Of a stretch of 64,000 nt of DNA, positions 10,301-17,163 are shown piece by piece. Source of the DNA: Moraxella sp. (GTDB taxonomy: Bacteria > Pseudomonadota > Gammaproteobacteria > Pseudomonadales > Moraxellaceae); contig JAUMYZ010000003.1 in assembly GCA_030528385.1 (NCBI GenBank), positions 145,892 to 209,891 of the forward strand, written 5' to 3'. The stretch's first letter is position 1. Every line of letters starts with the position of its first letter. The notes under the pieces were generated by a model, which saw nothing but the letters and a program-made list of their open reading frames with translations, had not been told where the DNA came from and made no database searches. A program made the translations under genes and the position numbers.

Positions 10301-10868
10301 ACAAAGCGGGCATATGCAAAGCATGGGTTTTGGGTTGTATATGGACATGCTTGCCAATGCCACCAAAGCCATCAAAGCAGGCAAAACACCAAGTCTGACA
10401 ACGCCTTTGGACTTGGTGAGCGACATCAATTTGCACACATCGGCACTGATTCCCAATGAGTATTTGGGCGATGTGCACGAAAGGCTGTTGTTTTATAAGC
10501 GCATTGGCAGCGTTGATGCGTTGGACGAACTGACAGACATTCGTGCCGAGATGACAGACCGTTTTGGGGCGCTGCCCGTACAGACACAAACCTTGTTTTT
10601 GATACATAGAATTCGTCTTTGTGCCAAAGCGGTTGGCATTGCCAGCATTGATGCGAACAGTCGGACACTGACGATGACCTTTAGGGCAGATACGCCAGTA
10701 GAGCCGATGGCGGTCATCCACCTTGTTCAGTCTCATGATGGTTATCGCATGCACGGCGCAACAGCCATCAGGCGCACTTTTAAAGACGAGCAAAGCGTCG
10801 CTCAGCGCGCAGAGACCATTTTGGAGTTGCTGGCTTATTTTGCCGAACACAGCAAAGCAACCATGTAG
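7320..10868 (+). CDS. mfd: Transcription-repair coupling factor Mfd
   Basis: Removes RNA polymerase stalled at DNA damage and recruits UvrA. Order: UvrB-like N-terminal modules, the CarD-like RNA-polymerase-interaction domain around residue 510 (VVHIEHGIGRYQGL), then a RecG-like translocase with Walker A GDVGFGKTE near 660, the DEEHR box near 760 and the QLRGRVGRS motif near 920. The 1182-residue length is normal (E. coli 1148). The ATG at 7320 was preferred to a TTG six bases earlier. No strong ribosome site is visible. uvrB, its pathway partner, is at 42.9 kb. Confidence 0.97.
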   Translation: MKNLPINTPSLKANYITHFEPIGGCAKAFWLSCYVRQKTAPLVVVVTNDQNELTQLETELAFFGVQAHVFADWEILVYDQLSVHQDISSERIGLLSNMPTSGVLLVSIQTLMQRIAPPSWLLGQHFDLKVGDNFDLVNMQAKLSKAGYLKVENVFEPGEFALRGSVMDIFVMGQPLPLRLDLFDEQIDGMKFFNPETQRTLQDDELEQLKKSATTDGLLADKLPTQALIEQFSVFPAHEFPLEEGKETFRRNFASMFADTSARQFELYNDVMNGIAAAGIVYYAPLFFELQEWQASGRMFNYLPQETLFVVGDDLMARHEDFWQQVLARYHNYAHNKNAPVVAPEYLYLPSNELFAALKNYPRVVFGKQGRVSAFAQTVVQEMPNVPINHQSSQPLKNLLDFIRRCSSPVLLVAESAGRRQMLLELLKEHLDIEVVKDFASFYERRLSLGNKVALSVAPIERGLVVEHDEGMCIISETQIFGRQVLQTRRRKATGVSQEFLVKSITELTTGSLVVHIEHGIGRYQGLVVLDVDKEGEQEFIHLKYADDDSIYVPITQLSLIGRYGGTDTQAVALSKIGSGRWDKTKQKALEQIHDVAAELLNIQARRQAKAGVSFVIDMEQYELFASGFAFEETIDQIAAIEAVMFDMKQSKPMDRLICGDVGFGKTEIAMRAAFIAVQAGYQVAVLVPTTLLAGQHEDNFKNRFADWAVRIESLSRFGSKKHQEQVLEQLAQGKVDIVIGTHKLLQDDVKFHKLGLMIVDEEHRFGVRHKAKIKALQADIDSLSMTATPIPRTLNMALSGMQDISIIATPPARRLAIKTFVMQKSETTIKEAILREVLRGGQVYYLHNDVASIEGVAQMLQELVGDIRVAVAHGQMPERQLSAVMSDFYHKKYHVLVASTIIETGIDIPNANTIIINRADKFGLAQLHQLRGRVGRSHHQAYCYLLVPSIKALTSDAKKRLDAISRANTLGSGFVLASEDLEIRGAGELLGKEQSGHMQSMGFGLYMDMLANATKAIKAGKTPSLTTPLDLVSDINLHTSALIPNEYLGDVHERLLFYKRIGSVDALDELTDIRAEMTDRFGALPVQTQTLFLIHRIRLCAKAVGIASIDANSRTLTMTFRADTPVEPMAVIHLVQSHDGYRMHGATAIRRTFKDEQSVAQRAETILELLAYFAEHSKATM

Positions 10869-10932
10869 CAAGCATTGGGTTTTTTTGGTAAAATAATTCA
10901 TTTTTAGGTTAAAATAATGATAAGGTAAGACC

Positions 10933-11370
10933 ATGTTTCAGTTACACCCAACCCTAGCCAAAGACACGTTTTTGGTGGGGGATTTTCCGTTGTCTACGGT
11001 GCGCTTGATGAACGATTGCCAATTTCCTTGGCTGATTTTGGTGCCCAGAGTTTCGGGGATTAAAGAAATTTATGAATTAAGTCAGACCGACCAAGTGCAA
11101 TTTTTGCGCGAGTCCAGCTGGACATCAAGTCAGATGGCAAAAATTTTTTCTGCCGATAAAATCAACGTTGCTGCACTGGGCAACCAAGTCCCACAGCTGC
11201 ATTTTCATCACATTGTCCGTTATCACAATGACAGTCGTTGGCCAAATCCTGTGTGGGGGGTGCCTGCCATTCCTTATACCGCCGAAGTGCTCACGCACAT
11301 GAGCCAGACGCTGATGATGGCGCTGCGTGGACATCACCAGATGCCTTTTGACTGGAAGTTGGGCAGTTAG
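10933..11370 (+). CDS. HIT-domain protein
   Basis: Small (145 residues) cytoplasmic member of the histidine-triad hydrolase/transferase superfamily. The triad is QLHFHHIVRY near residue 94, followed by WPNPVWG, typical of a proteobacterial subgroup of unknown substrate. Many HIT proteins hydrolyse nucleotide phosphoramidates, but I would not name a substrate. Preceded by AAGGTAAG at a good distance. A second, different HIT protein is at 30761. Confidence 0.85.
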   Translation: MFQLHPTLAKDTFLVGDFPLSTVRLMNDCQFPWLILVPRVSGIKEIYELSQTDQVQFLRESSWTSSQMAKIFSADKINVAALGNQVPQLHFHHIVRYHNDSRWPNPVWGVPAIPYTAEVLTHMSQTLMMALRGHHQMPFDWKLGS

Positions 11371-11520
11371 TGTCGGTTGAGAAACTAAAGCTGATTAAAT
11401 GGTTTTTTGGTCATGGCACAAACTCTGGTTGATACCCCTGCTTGACGGGGCATAATTCTCTTTATCTGATGGCAAAATGACAATGAGCTTAATGCGCGAT
11501 TGTTGTGGAAAAGTCATCAA

Positions 11521-11637
11521 ATGATACGCCATCAAACCCAATATGACAAAGGCTTTTCTTTGTATTGGGGCGTATTGATTGTTTTTATCGGCAGTTTGTG
11601 CGGCAGTGCCACAATAAGAAATAAGACACAGTTATGA
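11521..11637 (+). CDS. Possible 38-residue membrane peptide
   Basis: Short frame with one central hydrophobic segment (YWGVLIVFIGSLCGSA) after a charged start. Its stop overlaps the start of the flavodoxin gene as ATGA (11634-11637), an arrangement typical of coupled genes. A GGAAAAG stretch sits about 10 bases before the ATG. I do not recognise a family, and at this length chance is possible. The remainder of the 11371-11633 gap holds only a weak candidate promoter (TTGACG, 17 bases, TCTGAT, near 11444). Confidence 0.35.
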   Translation: MIRHQTQYDKGFSLYWGVLIVFIGSLCGSATIRNKTQL

Positions 11638-12206
11638 TATTACAAAGTGATGGTTCGGCGCCAACGATGGCAATCATTTATCATTCCAATTATGGTCATA
11701 CGCGCCGCGTTGCCCAAGCCATAGAGCAGGGGGCAAGTCAGCTGGTGGCGGTGCGTTCGCTAGACATTGCTGCTTTGAGCGAAGACGATTGGCGGTATAT
11801 GGATGACGCTGGCATGTTGGTGTTTGGTTCGGCGGTGTATTTGGGGGGTGTTACTGCGGCATTTAAGACTTTTATGGACGGCACATCAAAACGCTGGGTG
11901 GGCAGGACTTGGCAGGGCAAGCTGTCGGCAGGCTTTGCCAACTCTGGTGGACTAAGTGGCGACAAATTGGCGGTGCTACAAAGTTTGTGTTTGTTTGCCA
12001 TGCAACACGGCATGACTTGGGTGGGTTTGCCATTATTACCAACAGGCAGCAGCGAAAACGACTTAAATCGTTTGTCTGGGTTTTTGGGACTGATGACCCA
12101 GTCGGCGGACGCGCCCCCAGAAGTTACTCCCTGTCAAGGCGATATCAACACGGCGATTTGGTTTGGCGAGCATTTGGCAAAAACACTCATCAAGTACCGT
12201 GTCTGA
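11634..12206 (+). CDS. Flavodoxin-fold NAD(P)H-dependent oxidoreductase, WrbA-like
   Basis: 190 residues. The FMN phosphate loop is YHSNYGHTRRVAQAI near the start, and the later GSAVYLGGVTAAFKTFMDG and GFANSGGLSGDK fit the WrbA/flavodoxin fold. Such enzymes reduce quinones by two electrons or carry electrons. It is similar in length to WrbA but lacks a clear match over the last third. ATG 11634 is used because it overlaps the upstream small frame; ATG 11667 is an alternative that keeps the whole fold. Confidence 0.8.
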   Translation: MILQSDGSAPTMAIIYHSNYGHTRRVAQAIEQGASQLVAVRSLDIAALSEDDWRYMDDAGMLVFGSAVYLGGVTAAFKTFMDGTSKRWVGRTWQGKLSAGFANSGGLSGDKLAVLQSLCLFAMQHGMTWVGLPLLPTGSSENDLNRLSGFLGLMTQSADAPPEVTPCQGDINTAIWFGEHLAKTLIKYRV

Positions 12207-12218
12207 TTTGCAAATAAT

Positions 12219-12248
12219 AAAAAAGCCAAGCGATAACTTGGCTTTTTT
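12219..12248. terminator. Bidirectional terminator
   Basis: Perfect stem AGCCAAG-CGATAA-CTTGGCT flanked by A6 on the left and T6 on the right. It serves the flavodoxin gene on plus and frpB on minus, which converge here. Confidence 0.9.
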
Positions 12249-12255
12249 GCTGTGA

Positions 12256-14316
12256 TTAGTAGGTGAAATTGACACCAATACGATAATCGCGACCTGCGGC
12301 AGGCAGTCCAGCATTGGCGCGCTGACTGTGCGGAATGTAGTGTTTGTCAGCAACGTTGTTGATGGCAAAATTCACATTCATTTTGTCATTGCCATAGGGT
12401 TTCCAGTTGGCAAAGACATCGGTTACGCTGTAGCTTTCGCGGTTTTGTGGTGCGATGTCTTGGCGCAGTGCTTTGGTTGATTTTTCAACGCTGCGGTTGC
12501 GCACGCCCAGTTCTAAATTGGGATTGTCAAAGCGATATGCCAATGAGCCCGTCCAAGTGCGTCCAATTTTTGCACCAAACTCTGGGTTTAGGTCGTTAGT
12601 CCCTGAAGTGATGATGCCTTCAAATTTTGGGTTGCTGTCAGACACGCCCACTTTTGCAGTAAAGCCTTTGAGCTGATAAGAAGCGCCAACTTCATAGCCT
12701 TCATTGGTGATATGACCTGCGTTAACAATCTCACGAACACCTGCTACGCCATGACGGTTTTGTGGGTTGACCACAGCGTCATCAATGCGTTGCCAAAAAT
12801 AACTGCCGTTTAGCGACACTCTGCCACTGTTGGCAAAGCGATGATTGTAGTTAAAGCCCACTTCGGTGTTGCGCGCGCGTTCGGCGGTGGTGCCGTTGGC
12901 GATGGAAGTGATGCCGCGGTTGCCATGACTGAGCAGAGCGTCATAGAGACGGGGGCTGCGCGTGGCGTAGTTGTGGTTGGCGTTTAGGCTAAGGCTGGGC
13001 AGTGGCTGCCAAATCAAACCAACGCTGGGGTTAAGGGCGGCGTTGGAAACGGTTTTGCCGTCCATTGCCTTAAATTCAAAATAATCATAGCGCACACCAG
13101 CGGTGGCGGTTACATTGCCAATGTCGCCAATCACTTCGGCATAAGCACCCACGTCGGTTTTTTCAGGTTTGCTTAGGTTGGGCTTTAAAAATCTGTCTGG
13201 AGAGACCACTTGGTTGCGGTAGTTAACCCCTGTTTTGAGCACGGCAACGTCAGCAGCGTTCCAATCAAGGTTTAAGTTGGCGCCACGCGTTTCAATCAAG
13301 GTGGTGGTTGCTCCAGCGATGTTGCCTGCGTAGCCGTTTTTGCTGTCATCAGCTGAATAACGCTCTTTTTTCATCTGATAGACGTTGGCGGTGGCATTTT
13401 CTACCAAACCCAAATCTGTGGCAGACCATTCAAGATTGCTGTTGCTTAGGGTGGTTTTGCGATAAGCGGGTGCTTGACGGGCAGTTGTTAGGCGAGAGCC
13501 CGCTGAGTTGTCAAGGGCAAACTCTTCGCGCACCAAACGATTGCCTTTGTGCTGCTCCTGAAGATGGCTTAGGACAAAACGATGATTGCCTAAATTGATA
13601 CCAGCCTTAGCCAAATAACCAACCTTGTCCAGTCCGCTGTAGGGCACTTTGTTTTTGCCATCTACACCGTTTTTAAAGCCACTGCCTGCTTTATAATCGT
13701 CTTCGTTGACGCGATTGCCAGAAAGCAAGAAGTCAAGGTTGTTTGTTCTGCCAAAAACGCTGGCGCCATAAGAGTGCCCGTCATTACTGCTGTAACCAGC
13801 ATTGACCTTAAAGCCATAATCTTTGTCGCTGCCTGCAAGTAAATCGGCGGCATCTAAGGTCTTGGCAACGATGGCGCCGTTGGTTGCGCCAATGCCAGCA
13901 GACGCCGAGCCTGCGCCTTTTTGTACGCTGACGATTTTGACCAAAGCAGGGTCAAGCATAAAACGACCTTGGTGGTACAAAATTTGGCTGTCGGAGTAGG
14001 CATTGTCAACTTTAACGTCAATGGAGTTTTGACCCATGCCACGGATAAAATAGTATTGTGAAGTGCCATTACCGCCGCCGATAGAGATGGCAGGCTCTTC
14101 TGTCAATAAGCCACGCAAGTCTGTTTCGGTGCTTTCATCTTTTTGTTTGGTGGTAACCACATTGGTTTTTACTTTGGTGCCTTGACGGTCAAGTTTGACA
14201 ACGATTGTGTCCAGAGTAACTTGGGGCGCTTCTTCTTGTGCTAAGGCAACTTGAGCAGACAAAACCCCAATAATGGCTGTGGCTAGGGGCAATCTTTTTA
14301 GAGATGAATGGTGCAT
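12256..14316 (-). CDS. frpB: TonB-dependent outer-membrane receptor FrpB/FetA (CopB family)
   Basis: Outer-membrane siderophore-type iron receptor. A signal peptide (about 1-26, ending VALAQ) precedes the plug, with KDESTETDLRGLL, GGGNGTSQYYFIRGMGQNS and VDNAYSDSQILYHQGRF, then a 22-strand-type barrel ending in the aromatic NFTY. From memory these stretches are nearly those of Neisseria FrpB, whose Moraxella counterpart is CopB. The protein is 686 residues, slightly shorter than the neisserial one because an extracellular loop after residue 370 is compact. It needs TonB-ExbB-ExbD, which are not in the window. Iron control is likely: a Fur-like site sits over its promoter. Confidence 0.9.
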   Translation of the reverse strand: MHHSSLKRLPLATAIIGVLSAQVALAQEEAPQVTLDTIVVKLDRQGTKVKTNVVTTKQKDESTETDLRGLLTEEPAISIGGGNGTSQYYFIRGMGQNSIDVKVDNAYSDSQILYHQGRFMLDPALVKIVSVQKGAGSASAGIGATNGAIVAKTLDAADLLAGSDKDYGFKVNAGYSSNDGHSYGASVFGRTNNLDFLLSGNRVNEDDYKAGSGFKNGVDGKNKVPYSGLDKVGYLAKAGINLGNHRFVLSHLQEQHKGNRLVREEFALDNSAGSRLTTARQAPAYRKTTLSNSNLEWSATDLGLVENATANVYQMKKERYSADDSKNGYAGNIAGATTTLIETRGANLNLDWNAADVAVLKTGVNYRNQVVSPDRFLKPNLSKPEKTDVGAYAEVIGDIGNVTATAGVRYDYFEFKAMDGKTVSNAALNPSVGLIWQPLPSLSLNANHNYATRSPRLYDALLSHGNRGITSIANGTTAERARNTEVGFNYNHRFANSGRVSLNGSYFWQRIDDAVVNPQNRHGVAGVREIVNAGHITNEGYEVGASYQLKGFTAKVGVSDSNPKFEGIITSGTNDLNPEFGAKIGRTWTGSLAYRFDNPNLELGVRNRSVEKSTKALRQDIAPQNRESYSVTDVFANWKPYGNDKMNVNFAINNVADKHYIPHSQRANAGLPAAGRDYRIGVNFTY

Positions 14317-14391
14317 GATTTACCTTTCAAATTGGTTGCAAAAAAATAACAAACTTTGCTAGGTTTTATGGTCAGCAAAATACCAGCAAGA

Positions 14392-14436
14392 ATTATATCA
14401 GAATAGTAATGGCACTGTAAATGAAAATTATTTTTG
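14392..14436 (-). promoter_or_regulatory. frpB promoter with Fur-like site
   Basis: Minus strand: -35 TTTACA (14416-14421), 18 bases, perfect -10 TATAAT (14392-14397). Overlapping the upstream side is TGAAAATTATTTTTG (14422-14436), which matches the TGATAAT-n-ATTATCA Fur pattern at 10-11 of 14 positions. GAAAGG lies before the frpB ATG. Confidence 0.65.
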
Positions 14437-14458
14437 TTTATTTAATAAAAAATATTAT

Positions 14459-14488
14459 CAATCAAATAAACCCACCAATATTGATGGG
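14459..14488 (-). terminator. Terminator of mrcB
   Basis: Read on the minus strand: CCCATCA-ATAT-TGGTGGG with one G-U pair, followed by TTTATTTGATT. It lies 40 bases after the mrcB stop and before the frpB promoter. Confidence 0.65.
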
Positions 14489-14527
14489 CTTAAGCAAAAA
14501 ATAAAAAGCAAAGTTGGCGCCAAACCA

Positions 14528-16960
14528 TCAAAAGAAGACGTCTGTATCGTTGGTGGTGTCCATCATGTCTGGTTCGCCATTGTTAGCGTCGGCGTCGTTG
14601 ACATGGTCTTCGGTGTCTGCCACATCGCTTGCGTTGTCTGTTTCAACATCAATTGTGTCGGTCAAATTTGGCTCGTCCAAGCAATGGCCACTTTGTCTGG
14701 GCGTAAATTTGTTTAAAACAGGCACATAAATGGTATTGGCACAATGTGCTGCAGCAAGCAGTCCTGTGCCGTTTTCTAGCCAGAGCCACGCTATGTTTTC
14801 GGGCTTGTCAAAATGCACAGGATTTAGGCTAAGGCGCTGCATATAAGCCATCCAAATTGGCAGCGCACCACTGCCACCAGTAAGACCAATGGGTTTGTTG
14901 TCATCGCGACCCACCCACACCACACTGACATAGTTGCCACTAAAGCCTGCAAACCATGCGTCTTTGGCGTCATTGGTGGTGCCGGTTTTGCCTGCAAGGT
15001 TTAGGTGTTCTCCCAGCGACAATGCCGATTTGGCGGTGCCTGAGCGCACAACTTCTTGGAGTGCTGTGTTGATGGCGTACATGGCGTCTGCTGGAATGCG
15101 CGCGCTGGTTTTGATGTTGTCATCGATGCGCTTGAGCACTTTGCCTTTTTCGCTGATGACTTGTTTGATGCTGTGAATGGGTGTGTGATACCCCCCCGAA
15201 GCAAATACCTGATATACGCCCAGCATGTCCATAGGCGATAAATCCACCGCGCCAAGCAAGACAGATGGGTACTTGGGCAAATCGCCATCAATGCCAAATT
15301 GGTGCAACTGGCGATGAAAGACGTCCAGCCCAAACTCCATGCCCACATTGACCGCCGATTGGTTATAAGAGTTGGCAAGCGCGTTGATGAGTGGCACTTT
15401 GCCATGGCTTTTGCCATTGTAGTTTTTGGGTGTCCATGACTGGTTGCCCAGAGTGTAGGCAATGGGTGCGTCGTTGACGCCGCTGGCCAGATTGTAGGCA
15501 CCAGACTGTAGGGCGGTCAGATAAATGATGGGTTTAAGCAGTGAACCAACTTGGCGTTTGGCATGAATGGCGCGGTTAAAACCAGTAAACTCGCTGCCGC
15601 TGCCAATGATTGCCACCAGCTCGCCTGTGTGTGGGTCGGCACTGACCAGAGCTCCTTGTAGATTGTGCGTGGCTTTGTTGCTTTGTTTGAGTTTTGCCAG
15701 CTGACTGCTCATGGCTTGGTCGGCAGAATTTTGGGCAATGGGGTCAAGGGTGGAGATGATTTTCAGTCCCGCGCTTTGTAAGTCTTTTTCTTGGTAGTAT
15801 TTTTTGAGTTCGCGTTGTACCACGTCAAAAAAGTCGGGAAATTGGCTTTTGGCGATGGCGGGTGTTTTGACCACATTCAAAGGCTCGTTGATGGCGTTGT
15901 CGTAGTTGTCTTGGGTGATGTTGCCCATCACCAACATGTTGTTGAGCACGGTGTTGCGTCTTTGCAAGGCGCGTTCTGGGTGCTTGCGTGGATTATAATA
16001 ACTTGGGCCTTTGGCAAGACCCACCAACAAGGCATATTGGTCAAGGTGCAACTCTGACAGGGGTTTGTTAAAATAAAACTGCGATGCGGTTGCAAAGCCA
16101 TTGACCGAGCGATTGCCATTTTGACCCAAATTGATTTCGTTAAGGTAGGCAAGCAAGATGTCGTCTTTGGTATAATGCCGCTCCAAAATCAGCGCCATCA
16201 TCGCTTCATTGATTTTGCGTTTAAGGGTGCGTTCAGAGTTGAGATAAAAGTTTTTAATCAGTTGCTGGGTGATGGTAGAGCCGCCTTGTGTTGCGCCGCC
16301 ACGCAAATTAGACAGCAGTGCTCTGCCTGTGCCACGCAGTGAAATGCCGTGATGTGCATAAAAGTTTCTGTCTTCGGTGGCGATGAGCGCGTCCACCAAG
16401 CGGGTGGGGATATTGTCTTTGGTCAGCAAAATGCGTTCTTCGTTGTTTTCAGGATAAATGCCGCCGATTTTGACAGGCTCAAGACGCAAAGTGCCATTTG
16501 TGTCGGGATTGGTGCTTTGTAGGTGGGCGATTTTGTCTTGTTGTAGGCTGATGCGCAGCACTTGGGGTTTGTCTTTGTCATCATCGCCATAATCAAAGCC
16601 ACGTGTATAAATGGTATAGGTGTTGCCCGATTTGTGGTAACTGCCTGTTTTTGAGACTTGTTCGCTGACTTTGTCATAATGCAAAAGTCCCAGCCAAAAT
16701 TCCAAATTTTGGGGGCTTAGGCTGGTTTGTGGTGTCAAAAGCAGCGGGCGAGAATAAATGGTGGCAGGAATGTCCCAGCGCCGACTTTCAAACTTGGCAA
16801 CGATGGTTGCGTTAAGTTTATAGGTGTACATTGCCAAAAACACCACAATGGCAATCACCACCAGCAGCAACACAAAACCTGTCAGCATCAGCCCTTGTTG
16901 GGACTTGGGGGTGCTGGGTGGGTGATGGGGGCGCAATGATTGGGGCTTTGGACGGTTCAT
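14528..16960 (-). CDS. mrcB: Bifunctional penicillin-binding protein 1b
   Basis: Inner-membrane peptidoglycan synthase with glycosyltransferase and transpeptidase activity. One transmembrane helix (about 25-45), a UB2H-like regulator domain, then the glycosyltransferase with EDRNFYAHHG and GGSTITQQL, and the transpeptidase with SLLK (Ser near 472), SYN and KTGTT (near 657). The protein is 810 residues long. The last 45 residues form an Asp/Asn/Thr-rich acidic tail, likely disordered. Promoter candidate upstream; no clear ribosome site before the ATG. It works in side-wall growth and septation, as do rodA and rlpA at 50 kb. Confidence 0.95.
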   Translation of the reverse strand: MNRPKPQSLRPHHPPSTPKSQQGLMLTGFVLLLVVIAIVVFLAMYTYKLNATIVAKFESRRWDIPATIYSRPLLLTPQTSLSPQNLEFWLGLLHYDKVSEQVSKTGSYHKSGNTYTIYTRGFDYGDDDKDKPQVLRISLQQDKIAHLQSTNPDTNGTLRLEPVKIGGIYPENNEERILLTKDNIPTRLVDALIATEDRNFYAHHGISLRGTGRALLSNLRGGATQGGSTITQQLIKNFYLNSERTLKRKINEAMMALILERHYTKDDILLAYLNEINLGQNGNRSVNGFATASQFYFNKPLSELHLDQYALLVGLAKGPSYYNPRKHPERALQRRNTVLNNMLVMGNITQDNYDNAINEPLNVVKTPAIAKSQFPDFFDVVQRELKKYYQEKDLQSAGLKIISTLDPIAQNSADQAMSSQLAKLKQSNKATHNLQGALVSADPHTGELVAIIGSGSEFTGFNRAIHAKRQVGSLLKPIIYLTALQSGAYNLASGVNDAPIAYTLGNQSWTPKNYNGKSHGKVPLINALANSYNQSAVNVGMEFGLDVFHRQLHQFGIDGDLPKYPSVLLGAVDLSPMDMLGVYQVFASGGYHTPIHSIKQVISEKGKVLKRIDDNIKTSARIPADAMYAINTALQEVVRSGTAKSALSLGEHLNLAGKTGTTNDAKDAWFAGFSGNYVSVVWVGRDDNKPIGLTGGSGALPIWMAYMQRLSLNPVHFDKPENIAWLWLENGTGLLAAAHCANTIYVPVLNKFTPRQSGHCLDEPNLTDTIDVETDNASDVADTEDHVNDADANNGEPDMMDTTNDTDVFF

Positions 16961-16988
16961 AAACGATAATCATGACAAAATTTGCCAT

Positions 16989-17017
16989 ACTATCGCCTAA
17001 ATCGGAGCATTTTGCAA
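16989..17017 (-). promoter_or_regulatory. mrcB promoter candidate
   Basis: Minus strand TTGCAA (17012-17017), 17 bases, GATAGT (16989-16994), about 30 bases before the mrcB ATG. Confidence 0.45.
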
Positions 17018-17127
17018 GTGAAAATGTGATGAAGCGCTGATGGAAATGTGGCGGGGCATTGGTGATGACCAATTGTCTTGCTGCGACTGGGTCAAGAAAA
17101 TAGAGTGTCAAGCAAACAAGGCGATTG

Positions 17128-17136
17128 TGTTATAAT
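17128..17136 (+). promoter_or_regulatory. Extended -10 promoter of the copper ATPase gene
   Basis: TGT-TATAAT at 17128-17136 is an extended -10 box; no good -35 is visible. It sits 28 bases before ATG 17164 and inside the longer open frame, which favours the ATG 17164 start over GTG 17125. Confidence 0.55.
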
Positions 17137-17163
17137 GGCAAGTCTTTTTTTGCCGATTTGATT

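Noticed and set aside
17125..17163. GTG 17125 start for the copper ATPase
   Set aside because: The extension would be encoded across an extended -10 box.
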